Source of the DNA: Alopecurus myosuroides | Taxonomy: Eukaryota; Streptophyta; Magnoliopsida; Poales; Poaceae | Reading direction: 5' to 3' | DNA: 64,000 bases | NCBI GenBank assembly: GCA_028641055.1 | Contig: CM054063.1 | Span: 175,446,697-175,510,696, forward strand | Shown here: piece after piece, positions 46,201-58,500 of the stretch | Layout of the letters: each line of letters begins with the position of its first letter | How positions within the stretch are numbered: the stretch's first letter is position 1 | Translations under genes and position numbers: made by a program | The notes under the pieces: generated by a model | The model's database searches: none | The model's input: the letters and a program-made list of their open reading frames with translations, nothing else | Told to the model about the DNA's origin: nothing

Positions 46201-47756
46201 TAAATGCTATGATTTTAGTAAGGCAGCCCGAGTTGTGGAAAGAGCTTGACCAACTTGGCATCGAAGTGGTCAGCTATGGTATGTTGGACACCATAGAACT
46301 TAAACCAACTCTGGTTGACCAAATCAAAGAGGCGCAGAAAGGCCAGAAAAGTATTGATGGTATTAAGGCCCGCATGGAGAAGGAGAAGGTTGCTGGGTTT
46401 ACTATCGATGCTGAGGGGGGATTATGGTATGAAGGCCGTATTTGTGTTCCCTCTGAGTCTGATCTCAAGCAGACCATCATGGTCGAAGCTCATGAGACCA
46501 TGTATTCTATCCATCCTGGAGGAACAAAGATGTATCAAGACCTGAAAGAGAGATTCTGGTGGCATGGAATGAAGCGAGAAATTGCTTCATTTGTAGCCAA
46601 GTGCCATGTCTGCCAGCAAGTAAAAGCTGGGCACCAGCGTCCCGCTGGCTTGCTCCAGCCGTTGCAAGTACCTGTTTGGAAATGGGATGAAGTAGGGATG
46701 GACTTCATCACAGGACTTCCTAGGTCCAGCCGAGGAAATGATTCTATATGGGTTGTCGTGGACAGGCTCACGAAAGTTGCTCACTTTATTCCTGTCCGGA
46801 CCACCTATCGTGGAGATCAGCTTGCTGATCTTTACATTACTCGGATTGTCAGCCTGCACGGAGTCCCGAGCAGGATTGTGTCTGATCGAGGTACACAGTT
46901 CACATCCAGATTTTGGAAGAAGTTGCACGAGAGTTTGGGAACCAAATTAGCTTTTAGCACAGCCTATCACCCACAGACTGATGGACAGACAGAGCGTGTG
47001 AACCAAATTCTGGAAGACATGCTCCGTGCTTGTGTGTTGTCCTATGGAGTTAAATGGGAAGACTGTCTGCCTTTCGCAGAGTTTTCTTACAACAACAGTT
47101 ATCAGTCTAGCTTGCAAATGGCCCCTTTTGAAGCACTCTATGGACGTAAATGCCGCACACCCCTAAATTGGACTGAGACTGGAGACAGTCAGGTTTTTGG
47201 TGTGGACACTTTGAAAGCTGCAGAAGAGCAGGTTCAGCTTATTCGGGAACGTTTAAAGACAGCTCAATCTCGTCAGAAGAGTTATGCTGACACGAAGCGT
47301 CGTGACGTCTCTTTCAGCATTGGAGATTTCGTGTACCTTCGTGTTACGCCACTCAAAGGGATGCAGCGTTTCCATGTCAAGGGAAAGCTGGCACCCAGGT
47401 ATATTGGACCTTTTAAGATCTTGGCACGTCGTGGCGAAGTTTCTTATCAGTTAGAATTACCTGAGGAGCTATCTGCGTTTCACAATGTGTTCCATGTGTC
47501 ATTGCTCCGGAAATGTCTGCAAGTACCGGAGAAGGATCTCTCGTATCAAGACATAGATTTCAGGACCATTGATATCAATGATGACTTGACTTATCGTGAT
47601 AGACCCCTGCGGGTTCTCGAGGAGATTGTGCGCGCTACCAGGAGGCGTGCTATAAAATTCCTTAAGATTCAGTGGACGAATCATTCTGAGGAAGAAGCTA
47701 CCTGGGAGCGTGAGGATGATATCAGGAAGGAGTTCCCTGATTTTCTTAAAGCCTAG
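43245..47756 (+). CDS. gag-pol: gag-pol polyprotein, intact (1503 aa)
   Basis: The start at 43245 ([13 protein letters not shown]) is preferred to an in-frame ATG 69 bases upstream, because it opens the usual gag N-terminus. Domains in order are: capsid-type gag (about 60-260), an Asn/Gly/Tyr-rich linker (270-330), a CCHC zinc knuckle (C337-C350, [14 protein letters not shown]), aspartic protease (DSGAS, D412), reverse transcriptase (FIDD, D725-D726), RNase H (D872), an integrase HHCC zinc domain, and the integrase core (D1153, D1214, E1250; exact D-35-E spacing). A C-terminal chromodomain-like segment follows ([29 protein letters not shown]). No stop or frameshift interrupts it, and gag and pol share one frame. 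It copies and integrates the element. Confidence 0.95.
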   Translation: MAPRREPPPPPPPTVEALLALLMEDRQASRDESAATITALQQLAAAANNNGNGNGARSRLRDFQHTNPPIFTRIVEPLDADDWLRTIANKLEVAAVEENDKVLFASHFLAGPARTWWETTRETVVAGHVFNWEDFSARFRKYHIPQGMMTLMREKFLKLRQGSMPVSEYWENFTTLSRYAQDDINTDDKKKERFLNGLDDELQCALVVVPFQDLETLANAAMVLEHKRKAADENRKRKMTVHGGPSAQRTRNTPYARPPSHKAPAYAPRPNHNYAPRPNNYNPNYAPKYGGNSYGGNHGNHSGNTHGNRYGGNNGGNGNNSNNAPKPNPSPKPSGGCFACGKEGHFARECPTRATATAQPTATKMNHGPSTGRQNRMKGHLNHVTAAEAQEAPDMVMGTFPVNSVPAAVLFDSGASHSFVTKPFAEKSGMKHSCMDNPMLVQIPGDSTKANLICNEVPVEIQGKTFHADLIVLGSKGIEVVLGMNWMAKYKGVIDFTKKSIEMISEDGERVAYTATKPSSQVHCHTGIARPDLEEVPVVCEYPDVFPEELPGMPPDRDIEFVIELVPGTGPIAQKPYRMNPKELDELKTQLDDMLRKGLIRPSASPWGSPIIFVEKRDGTTRLCVDYRKLNDVTIKNKYPLPKIEDLFDQLNGAVIFSKIDLRTGYHQLKVRDTDIPKTAFTTRYGLYEYTVMSFGLTNAPAYFMNLMNKVFMDFLDKFVVVFIDDILIYSRSEEEHEEHLRIVLGTLREHQLYAKFSKCQFWLTEVGFLGHVVSAGGISVDPTLVQSVEKRAAPTNQTEVRSFLGLAGYYCKFVQGFSSIARPLTQLLKKDSKFLWTDKCEESFNELKHRLVTAPILIMPDITKNFDVYCDASKLGLGSVLMQEGKVISFISRQLRPHELNYPTHDLELAAVVHALKTWRHFLMGRRVEIYTDHKSLKYIFTQRELNMRQRRWIELIKDYDLSIHYHPGKANVVADALSREPASLNAMILVRQPELWKELDQLGIEVVSYGMLDTIELKPTLVDQIKEAQKGQKSIDGIKARMEKEKVAGFTIDAEGGLWYEGRICVPSESDLKQTIMVEAHETMYSIHPGGTKMYQDLKERFWWHGMKREIASFVAKCHVCQQVKAGHQRPAGLLQPLQVPVWKWDEVGMDFITGLPRSSRGNDSIWVVVDRLTKVAHFIPVRTTYRGDQLADLYITRIVSLHGVPSRIVSDRGTQFTSRFWKKLHESLGTKLAFSTAYHPQTDGQTERVNQILEDMLRACVLSYGVKWEDCLPFAEFSYNNSYQSSLQMAPFEALYGRKCRTPLNWTETGDSQVFGVDTLKAAEEQVQLIRERLKTAQSRQKSYADTKRRDVSFSIGDFVYLRVTPLKGMQRFHVKGKLAPRYIGPFKILARRGEVSYQLELPEELSAFHNVFHVSLLRKCLQVPEKDLSYQDIDFRTIDINDDLTYRDRPLRVLEEIVRATRRRAIKFLKIQWTNHSEEEATWEREDDIRKEFPDFLKA

Positions 47757-47780
47757 ACCCGCTAATCTCGGGACGAGATT

Positions 47781-47804
47781 CTTTTAAGGGGGGGGGGGGA
47801 GATT
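47781..47804 (+). promoter_or_regulatory. Polypurine tract
   Basis: AAGGGGGGGGGGGGAGA (47786-47802) ends two bases before the 3' LTR. It is the expected plus-strand primer site, and its G run is 12 bases long. Confidence 0.85.
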
Positions 47805-50800
47805 TGTAACACCCCTGTTTTTAAGCCCTTGTTTAATATTAAATTAGCAAGCCTCTTAAGACTTTTGTAAGACAATTAAGTGGACAACATGTTTGTGTAG
47901 TCATGTGTATCTATGCAATATAAGTGGTGTGTTTCTTTTCACTCATTTGAGGATTTTTCCTGATGATTGATTATTGTCTGCCTGATGTTTTTCAACTGGA
48001 AACCCTAAGAAATTTCTTCTCAAAGCTTGGGGAATGCTTGATTCACTCATGATAGCATTATTTAGTCATGCCTTGACCAAGAAAACACTTTGGTTGGGAT
48101 TTAAATAGCTTTGGGAATTTATTTCCTATTTAAACTTTTAGCAGAAAAACAACATGACTAGCTGTTTTCCACACTTGTTTTCAAGAATCAAACATATTTG
48201 ATTTGTTGTTTTCTTGTGGTATTATGGTTGAACATGTTATGTAGTACAACTATATGCCACTGGTTTAAATTTAGCACTTGGAAAACAATCAAATCCATGA
48301 TTGTTTTCCTAGTATAAAAATATTGAAAAACCTTTTCTTTTTGGAAAACAGAAACATAGCTTTTTGGGCAGTTGTTTTCAGAGGGTTAACCAACTCTTTT
48401 TCTGGTGTACTTGTTGTTTTCTCAAACTATATAGTACATATAACAATTGGCAACTTGAATTTCCAAAATCCAAGTTCAATTGCCCAATCAAACAGAAGCC
48501 AACTTTTGCTTCAAAACTCTGTTTTTCCAACACTTAGTGAAAATTTCACTAAGTCTTTTACTGAATTTTTTCTGAAAACTGTTTTTGGACAGAACTTTGG
48601 AGATGTTTTTCTTGAGCTACACTTGATCTTTTTGTGTGGTATTTGGTTCTAATTACTCACCTAGGATCCCTCTATATTTTCCTTGTGCTCACATGCCCGA
48701 GTGGTGCCTTAGACAAGAAGGAAAGAGGAGAGGGAGTAGGCTCGGGTAGGAAGGGGGGTGGGCAGATGGCATGGCCTAAACTCCCATGTCTCTCCACCCT
48801 AGCCCTACTGTGGTGAATAGCAAGTTTGGCACCGCCCCTGGCTCGAGATGCAACGAGAGAAACGGCCCCCCCATCCCTCAGCTTGCCACACACGCACACG
48901 CACATGCCACCCGAAGAGCACGCCCGCGGCCCCGTGCCTACAAAGCTCCAACGGCCTTGCCGTTTCGCCACCGCACACCACACCCACCCACGCCTCCACA
49001 CCCGAAAATTCAGGCCGTGCCTCGCCGTGTGCGAGCCGCACGGGCATATTTTCGCCGCCGGCCACCGCACGATCCACCGAAGGAATTCGAACAAACCCGT
49101 GCGTAAGAGCTCGTGATTCTTGCACGAGCTAACTTCCCGTACCCTTAGCAACCTCCCTGACAACCTCCGCGACCCTTTCGCTTGCAGGGGAACCCGAGCC
49201 ATCGCCGCCGTGTCCGCCGTGCCGCCGCGGAGAGGAACTCGTCGCCGGGGAAACGAACGCCGCCACCACCGCGCCACCAGCCTCCCACGACCCCACCGCC
49301 TCCACGCGTCACTCCACGGGACCCCTAGGTGAGCCCTCTGCCCGCCCCATGCGTGCCCGTAAGGTGTTCGGCGAGGGTCTTGTCGCGCTAGGCGAGAGGA
49401 AGAAGAAAGAAGCGGGACCGTTGATCGCGAGATCAACGGCCACGCTTGAACGACCGTTTCCCGCGTCCCCCGCCCCAGCGCGCGCGCGCCTGGGCTGGCC
49501 TAGGAGCTAGCTGGGCCACGCGCTGCGAATCGGGCCCGTCTGGGCTAGCCCCTGTTAAAATTAAATCAAATTTTTTTTACAGATTCATACCTGTTAGCTT
49601 TTGGCCTAGGAAAAATAGCAAACAATTTTATTTGGCCTTGCCAATTTTTGTACATGTAGCCAAACAAAATCACAACCACCTCCCTTTGGCAGAATAATGT
49701 TTTGGCTTTTATTTATTTTTCTATAGCCATTTTGCCAGACAGTACCATTAAAATGGAAATGAATAGAACTTCAAAAATACAAATCATTTTTGAGCAAACT
49801 CAACTGTTTTGGAAAGCCCTTATCAATACCTACCTTTCGAATTTTAGGTTGCATCCAGGAGAGTTACCATTTGGAAATGCCATCCATTTTGGTAAAACAT
49901 CAGTGAGCTATTCCAAGAATTTGAGGGGGAGTTTGAGACATTATTTTTGAGTGGGACCAATTGGAGAGGCTTTGTATTGTTAAGTACTATCACATCCTAG
50001 AAGGATTTAATTTTTGGAGCCATAGAAAAAATTAGGGAGACAGAACAAGATTTAGCACTTTTCTGCCTAATTTTTAATTCCTAGATCTTGTTTTGTATGC
50101 TCCTTTTGTGATATGCAAATATTGTTTTCTTGTTTGTAATGTTGTTTTCTAGTGTGTTTATGATATTTCCAAGATGTATGAACATGTTAGGATGTTTGGG
50201 TTGAGTGGTAGGATTTTTAGAATTATGTTCCATGCATAGATCTTGCTCATAGCTTATTTTCTACCTAGATTTTTGAGTAGATTTTTAGATATGTATTAGG
50301 ACTTTTTTGCTAGATTAATTTTCATGGAACCAGTACCATTTTGGTACTGTTATTTTAGTTACAACACCTCTGGTTACTTGGTGTTTGAGTTAGAATAGAT
50401 TTAAAATAGCATTGCTTAAGGTCTAGATTTTCTACTAGATTATACATGCATGCCTTTTGTTTTGTTTTCCACTATGGAAAAATATGATTCTTTTTGGTTG
50501 AAAACAGAGGATGAAATGTCCTTGTGGCATTGTTATCCTTGTGTTTTCACCTCTGTTAATTTTCCCTCAAATATTAGAAATTGCTTGAGTATCATTTGGG
50601 TGCCTAGATTTAATTCCCTCACATGTGTGGCAATTTTAGTCTAGTTTTTCCTTGTTTCATAGCTAAACTTTTTATGTTATTTTGTGGGATCCAGTAGCAT
50701 TTTGGTACTGATTATAGGAGTATTTTACCTCTGTTAGTTTGCACACTTGTGCCTAAAATTAACAAGTGAAGTATAAACTAGTCTAGTATTTTTTTCAAGT

Positions 50801-52974
50801 TTCTACTAGTATGAGTAGGAGTTTGTGGGACTAGTTTGTTTGTTTTGAGCATTTTTAGGAATGTGACCAGAGGCTTAATAACCTCTTTGTGATCATTATG
50901 CTAGTGGAACACCCACTGGTATTTTTGGTTCATGGTGGAAAAAGGAGCTTGACTTATTGTCATAAGCCTTTTTCACCACTTGCATATTTTAGCTTATATT
51001 TTGTGTTTGCCATAGAAAGTATTGGGGGAATTTTTAGACGTAAAATTGTGTTTTATGTGACACCCTACTGTCTATTAACATGTGATTTACCCCACTGGTC
51101 CATGATGCTCTTGACTTAAAATCATTGAGTTTCACCACACATAAACACTAGGAAAAAAGCAGATTTTTTCCACTGTGGTTTTCTTGTCTTTTTTCTTAAG
51201 GGATAATTGAATGTCTTGAGTGTTACATTTTAATTGCTTGCTGTATGTATCACTTGTAGCATTGTTTGTCTTGGTTGGCTCTGAAAGTGTGCCTTTATTT
51301 CTTTTTACGACGTTAGAAAACGAGGAGGGAGGATTTGCTGAAGAAGGGTATTGCAACTCCTGTTACTTTCAGGACCAGGACCATCACTTGTACCAAGGCA
51401 AGCCATCCTAATGCTTGCTGTATAAATACTTATCATTATCTATCATGCATGCTTTTCACTTCTGAAGTTTTCACAAAACTATACTCTCAAAACTATTTTT
51501 GTTGTGAATACTACTACTATTAATATTATTAGAAGAAGGAATCATATTAATAGTCAACTTGGTATTGCCAAGCCCTTAGCCACTAAATGGTATATACATA
51601 CCATTAACCAACTTAAAACTTGAGTTCTTAAATGAACTACAAAAAAATGTGTTTTTTTGTAAACAATTACCTTATGAAAGAAAAACTCCGGAGGAAGGGT
51701 GAGACCCTGTCTACCGGAAGGAGGTCATGATGGGAAATTTTCGAGAAATGTTTACAAAAGACACATAACCTAGTCTTCGCTGGACAACTATTATCGTACT
51801 GCCACTTTACCCCGATATGGGTAGGGGCTTGATTAAAAACTTGTTATGGTTAGTATGTGAGCTATCTCAAGTGCTATAGGGGATTGAATCCTCCGAACCG
51901 AAATGTCACTAGGAGTGGAGGATACGGTACATCTAAAGTGTGGGATTAATTTCCCTCCGGATGCAGCAGTTGGGCCTCCTGTCTGGGCGGTGTGCGACAC
52001 GGCTTGCCGGGGAGGCGGAAACCCAATTGAAGAGATAGTCATGTTCTAGCTTGTACATAGTGGATAGTCAAGATCAGTTATCTGATGTTCTCATAGGTTG
52101 AGGACAGTCCATGGTTGTTTCATGGCGGATTCTGGATCTAGTGGAAGTGTGTACACCTCTGCAGAGTAAAACTATTTCGAGATAGCCGCGTCCTCGGATA
52201 TGGACGGTTGAATGGCCATGTAGCTAGTATTGTGTCAACTTTTCAAAAGAGGTTTTGAAGGACGGCTTTGTACCTGCGAGGTACTATGGAGGAATGGTTT
52301 GGTATCTGCGAGATACTGATGAGAAGGAAACTATTACTAGAAGTTTCTGAAAAGAAAACTTTCTTTTCTAAAAAGTCTTATAAAACCTCCAAGATATGTG
52401 ATATCTATGAGAGAAAAACTACATTATTTTAAATGTTTTATCCACAAAGGACTAAACTTGATGAATCAACCATGATAAATCTTTTATCTGTCATGGGTAG
52501 CTGAACCATATGTATGGCCTACCCACTCCACCAAATAAGCATGTATGCATTATTGTAAGCTCATAAAGGATGTCTTGTTGAGTACATTCAAATGTACTCA
52601 TTTGGTTTCGCCCCTGGTATCTACTTATCAGACTATGAGGAGCCACCCCAGGAGGAGTTCTATGAGGAGGAGTTCTACGCTGATGGCCCTGCGAGTTAGG
52701 ATCGTCTCCCAGTCAGCAGCCTGTAGGATGAGGCGTGACTCGGGTTCTACTACGCTATGCTTATCGTCTTCCGCTGTGTTTATTTTGAATGTCTGTCCTG
52801 TGTGACAGTTATCAAGAACTTGGTCATGTGACCATTTATGTAAGACTCTATTATTCGTGTAATGGATGATGTATTCTGTATGCCAACTACGTATGTTGTT
52901 CACAACTGGTTATTCTGGGATTGTGAATGAATGCATATGAGGGGTTCTGAACCTTCCGGTTTGGGGCCTCTACA
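47805..52974 (+). repeat. 3' LTR, 5170 bp
   Basis: Same length and ends as the 5' LTR with no net indel. It differs at 17 sites that I could see, 15 of them transversions. Confidence 0.95.
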
Positions 52975-52979
52975 GCGCT
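52975..52979. repeat. Target-site duplication GCGCT (right)
   Basis: Matches 36494-36498. Confidence 0.95.
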
Positions 52980-53130
52980 CCCGCTTCCTCGCGGCGTCGG
53001 CTAGGACGCAACGCCTCTGCACGTCCTCTAGGTACGCTCCAATTGGCCTCATGGTGGCGGATCTGTCGTGGGAGCCAAGGGATTTGTTCGCCGGTGGCGA
53101 GAAATCGATAAGGAAGGTGTCATAGTTCAC
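52975..53130 (-). pseudogene. Degenerate ORF, N-terminal part, split by the chromovirus
   Basis: The ORF starts at 53130 (MNYDTFLIDFSPPANK) and reads 52 codons to the insertion site, ending in a basic stretch (DAARKRER). It continues at 36498 in the same frame. The family is unknown. The intact frame up to the insertion point suggests it was still recognisable when the element landed. Confidence 0.45.
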
Positions 53131-53490
53131 ATGTTATGACTTTTATTAGGGGTCGGGTGGATAAAATAGAGGCCTGGGTGGGCAACTTGACGACCCTGAA
53201 AATCGTTTATAGGCCGGCCCTGCATAAAGGGTCTGCTATGGCCGAAAAATGGGCTCGACCCGTGATTTTAAGGTGTGTTAGAGATGCTCGAGTGCTCGAA
53301 ATCTACGATACCCTACAAACTATAATTTGACGGTCATATAAAATTGACATATTCTAGATATCAAAAAATATCAATTTTTAGATAATACATGTCGAGTTAA
53401 CATTAGGAAACTGGGAGTTGTTAAAAGTATTTTTCAAACACAGAAGTACCCAGATGAAAACACAGTTTGAGACACTCTTAGAAAACACTT
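53131..53490. other. Spacer with the right inverted-repeat arm (53266-53288)
   Basis: There is no gene. TTAAGGTGTGTTAGAGATGC at about 53269 is the inverse of the arm at 35731-35753. Confidence 0.4.
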
Positions 53491-54800
53491 TATTAATATA
53501 AATTCAAGCGTAGTTTCTACATCAAAGCTTACAATCCCCAGCACCACCCCAATTTGCATATACTCCGGTCTCTTCTCTTTCTCTAAAAGCAACTGAGTAG
53601 CAATTTGGATTTTCTATAGTCAAGTCAAACTCACGAGCCTGTGGAATAACAAGATTGTGTTGTTAATTTGTCCACAACTTTAATGTCACCTACATATGCT
53701 GCTTTACCGTACCCCTCTGAAGCTGGGTGTCCACTACCCATGGGTGGTGGCTTGTACTTTATTGTAGGCCCTTCAACAATACCACCCCAATAGCCAACCG
53801 CACCCTTCGATTTCAAGTAACGAAAGAGTTCACTTGGCCAATAACCGACTTTTTTGCCATCTCCGGTTACTAACCACCAGTTTGATTGGCCATCCTAACA
53901 AAAAAAGAGCAAGCAATATGAATAGTAAAATTTAAGAACAAGTAGGAACATGTTTTAAAAAAGCATATACAATTTTTTTTAATATTTTAAAGATTTTCTA
54001 TACTAAAGATATTTGTATAATTTTGAGGTTGACATATTTAAACTTATAACAACCAAAATGAATTATCAACCATTAAAATATATTTTAGAACTGTCTCTGT
54101 GAATATTGGAGTAGGAAAATCCTTGGTGTGAGACATTATAAAACATAATAAGTTTGAAAACACTACATGAATTTTTCTAGGGTGGGATTTATGAGTTAGA
54201 CTTTTTTTGTGGGGTGGAATTCACCAAAAATAACCAGAAATATGTAGAAAAATGTTACTACCTAGGAACCCTACGTTTTTAACAGGAACACCCTTAAAAT
54301 CAAGTCCTTTAAAATTAATTTTTAAATTTAAATTGTTAATTAATACTAAGTGATAAGAGAACCTCACTCAAATATACACAAAGCAAATAATAAGTAACAT
54401 AAATTTTTTAATATAAGAATAATACGCATAGTAAAAGTTATTAACACTAGACTTTTATAGTTATATTTTTCGTTGTACTTAAGATCCAAAACATTCAAAG
54501 GAAAAAAAGTATTAGGTTGTTTAAACTATCAACACATACCCGGTAAATGAAAATATTCAGGTGAGCTTGTGTCCCATTGTACTTTGATACGGGTGCTATT
54601 GACCCACCTAAAGGTATATTTGGATTCGTATGCACAAATCCAGGACATTGTAGATCGAAGCAATGTATCTGAGCTACATTCTAGAGAGTGGAACCAAGTG
54701 AGTTAAAAAAATATTATAGAAAATAAGTAAATATGGAATTAAATTTACAACTTACATAGAAAACATGAAACCTAGCACGCCTATCACCTCTACTGCTTGC
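53491..54800 (-). pseudogene. Neprosin-domain (DUF239) gene remnant, multi-exon
   Basis: On the minus strand, exon-like pieces in order are: SSRGDRRARFHVFY (near 54800-54755), then HCFDLQCPGFVHTNPNIPLG and PVSKYNGTQAHLNIFIYR (54670-54540). Next is NWWLVTGDGKKVGYWPSELF to KAAYVGDIKVVDK (53890-53665), then PNCYSVAF and GVYANWGGAGDCKL before a stop (53640-53530). This is the order of the neprosin C-terminal domain, a glutamic peptidase family (G3) of secreted plant proteins. The N-terminal propeptide and signal peptide are not seen, and stops occur between the pieces (for example at 53631), though some could be introns. It is the only host-type gene sequence in the window and is probably a truncated pseudogene. 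Confidence 0.7.
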
Positions 54801-55050
54801 CCAAACCTAGACAATTTAGAAATAATAGTTCATGATGTTGAATCCATCTCAAACATGCAAACAAGCATATACTATGTTAGAATAAACATGTGTGCATACA
54901 TATTAATGAGTTACTTTATGGAGAGCCAAAGCGTACATATCAAAAAGACATGTAAATAAGCACATATTTTTCAATAAAAAATTGATGTGCATACTTTTAA
55001 TGGACTGCAGGGAAGAAGGACAACATGGAACAGTAAAGTAACTGTTCTAG
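54801..55050. other. AT-rich spacer before CACTA-2
   Basis: Nothing was recognised. TAG precedes the CACTA terminus at 55048-55050 and is a possible half of a target duplication. Confidence 0.3.
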
Positions 55051-55546
55051 CACTAGTGGAAACAGGGGCATTCGTCCCGGTCCGTAAGCCCCATTTGTCC
55101 CGGTTGTGCAACCGGGATGGGGCATCCGGGACAAAAACCCCTTCCCCATTGGTCCCGGTTGTGCCAGGACCCGGGACGAATGGGGCTGACCACGTGGCCC
55201 GTGAGCTGGAACCTGGCCAGGGCTATTAGTCCCGGTTCTCAATACGACCCGGGATGCATGCCCCTTCCCAGGGCTATTTGCGTTTTGCGACCCCCAGACC
55301 TCCCGGCGGCCCCTCTCCGGACCTCCCGGATCCCATGAGAAGAGAGGTGCCCCGGTGGCCTTCCCCGGACCTCCCGAATCCCACGAGAAGAGTGGAGCCT
55401 CGGTGGACCCTCCCCAGAGCTTCCGGATCCCACGAACGAATAAGTAATACATATATATATAAAGCAGAATAAGGAACACTTATATTACGGAAGAAAAGTA
55501 TATCGAGCATATTACATGACGGATGGAGTGTATTACAAAATCAAAT

Positions 55547-58500
55547 TCAGTACCACCCGGGGCTATAGTACTCTCCATTTACGTTTAGGACCTCTGCATC
55601 TAAGAAGCCCGCAATTTCCTCCTGAATTGCTCGTATGCGGTCCCTTGGTAGAAGACCGTCGCGAAGCCGTTCGATCTAATATAAAGAAGAGTGGTCAATA
55701 TATATTAATGAAACTAAGTAACTAAAATAGATGTTAATAAGAAGAATTGACGACTAACGTACATGAAGTTGCTTTAAATTTCTGCCCTTGGGACATGTCG
55801 TCTGACGAATGAACTCGCAAACGTAGTATCCACACAAGTGATTCTCGTCTCCTTGTTGCAAGCACTTTACGAGAACATGATTTCAATCAAAATAATAATA
55901 AACCAGACATGATAATGGTATCGACACTAGAATCAAGGAAATGCTCGCGGATCTAGATAGTACTTACTTGCACAACATCAAATGTAAGCGTTGATTTCCA
56001 TTCACCCCTGGCCTTTTTTATGAACCTCTTCCAAACGCTACCCGAGAAAAAAAAAGAAAAAAAAGAGTTAGTAATTACTTGATATCCGAAAATGAAACAA
56101 AGTAGTCGATATAGTGCCATATATAAATACTGAAATTAATAAAGATTGAAATTACCGCTGGATCATTTCCTGCATGTCAGCCCACATCGCTAGGGGTTTA
56201 CGTTTTGGGTCCATTACCATTACTTTTCCTTTGTCAATTTCGAAGATTAGCAGAATATAGTGGAAGCTGCGCACGCAGAACTCATCAATTATACAGTGAA
56301 CATCGAGTAAGGAAAACAGAATGTTTACAACACAATAACACTAACCCGAAGTTGTAAGGAAATAGTATTTCCCGTCGGTGTTGGTGAAACAATATTGCCC
56401 TCAGAATATTATTTTCTGTATCCTTGGCAGATATCTGAAGAGTCTTTTCATAAACAATATTTGGATCAATGAACCCAATATCATAGATTCCACCTCTTTT
56501 GCATTCGAGAATCTTTATTCTGCAATTATAATATATGAGTGTACTATATATATATATGAATATGCAAATGAACGAGGTGAGCTAGAGAAATAAGTACTTA
56601 CAGACAATAGGCACTAAGGACAGCTTTGTCGAGGGCCTGTTGCTGGTATAACTGAAACAATTCGTCAAATTGAATCATAACCATTGCTTCTCCATACCCA
56701 TAGTGCTCGTCCTTAACGCTGAGACATATCCAGTCCTGAGATTTCTCAGTGGCTTCCATATACCAACTATGCACTCTTCGCATTTTCGTTGGTAGATCCT
56801 TTATCTCCTCGGGTTTGACGAGAGGCTTCCCGTACGTGTATTTGTACGCACATTCAGCTTCGGGGAAGTATTGTAGTGTTTGCATATACTCATCAATGGA
56901 CAAACCCGCATCAGCTGCCTTGTCTGCGTACGGTGTTATAAACTCCGGATCAATTTGCTCGTCAGCAATATTAGTGCTCGGCCCCACCTGGGTATTGGAA
57001 ATCACTTTGAGCGGGGACGTGGATTGTTTTTTCTGCTCTCCGAGCTGGGCAACTGATTTTCCCTTTTTCCCGCTTGCGCTACTACTATTCGTCGACCGCA
57101 CCATTTCCTGGTGTGACTTCAGAATAGAGCGGTCATAGTCAGATGACGGACTCGGCTCGGGTTGATGAAGAGTCTTCACCATTTTCCAAGCTCGTTCTAT
57201 CTCTTCTTCGGTCTCGGGGAAATCTGCATTTTTCTTCTCCTTTCGCTTCGATTTCAACGCCTCGTATTCGTCCTTTGCGATTTTCTGGTTTTCCTCGGGA
57301 GTATAGTCGTAAGGTAACTTTGGTACCTCCTTTGGTACCTTCGGGAGGGGTGACCGTTGACGTTTGGGTCATTTTTTACGTTTCGGCAGAAACTTAGTGG
57401 GTGGAGAAGGCTGACGCAGCGGCGTAGGCGACCGCGGTGGAGACGTGCACGGCGTAGGCGACCGCGCTGGAGACGGCATGCATGGCGAAGACGACCGCGC
57501 TGGAGACTTTTGCGCTGGAGAATGGCGAGGATTCGATGGCTTTGCCGTCTTATTTGGAAGCACAATTAATTCCTTTAGCCATAGAAAGGTCAAGTTCTTG
57601 GCTTCTCCGAGTTCAGTCAACTCTTCGTCTTCACCTTCAGGGAAATCAAGCTTTACCCGCTCGAATCCGTAGACAACTTCATCGACCCCAACAACAGCGT
57701 AGCCCCGTGGAACCGGAAGACTATGGTGAGTTGGTTCGTTGCCAATTGGTAAGGCATAGCCGGCCGCCGCCTTGATGGTTATATTGACGACCTTCACGTG
57801 GAGCTCACAGGTTGTCATCTCCGTGATATCATCCACCGGGTGAATCATCGGTAGTGCATCATCACCCGGTAGCTGCGTGGATGCAACGCAGCTTTTGCGA
57901 TGAGAATGTGCGACGTTGGTAGACTCGACTTCACCTTCTACCATGTGTAGTGATGCGCCGGTAGACACTATCTGCTGGCTAAGTGTGTTAATTTGTTCCT
58001 GCTGCTTCTTTGCTACATCCTGCGTCAGCTTTATCTGTTCTTCAAGTTGACGCCTCCAGTTTGCCTAAGTCTCTGCTTCAGCTGCCTCCGCGTCCTTTCT
58101 ACGTTGACGGCTTCTATCGGGGTATAACTTTTTGGTGGATTCGAACGCAATACTCCACGGAGGAGTGCCTTTTATGCCTCGTGTACGCCCTCCGTGTTCC
58201 TTATTCCCGAGGGCGCGTGTGAGCTCGTCGTTCTCTCTATCTGGCACGAACTTCCCCTCTTTAACGTCCTTTATTGCGGTTCTCAGCTTTTCTATGGGTA
58301 GAGGACTCTCTTTATGCCTTAGGTTATAAATTGCATTTCCTTCGGCGTCCAACGTGCCCCCATGCCCGTAGAACCATGACCTTGTCCGCTCGACCCACAA
58401 CAACGGCTCGGGAGTGATTCCCAGCTTAATCAGGTCGTTCTCCCATTGCTCCCACTTGGGACTGGAACCCTTGTAGCCACCTTGCCCCATAACATGGTGA

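Larger units (their letters stand above)
36499..52974 (+). mobile_element. Complete Ty3/gypsy chromovirus-type retrotransposon, 16,476 bp
   Basis: Two LTRs of exactly 5170 bp (TGTAACACCCC...CTCTACA), a GCGCT target duplication, a tRNA-iMet primer site, an extra 318-aa ORF, an uninterrupted gag-pol frame and a polypurine tract make this a complete element. By eye the LTRs differ at 17 positions (about 0.33 percent), so insertion is recent. The domain order (integrase after RNase H, chromodomain-like C-terminus) and the very long LTRs place it in the Tekay/Del-like chromovirus group. I do not assign a named family. It is the only coding-complete mobile element in the window. Confidence 0.95.
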
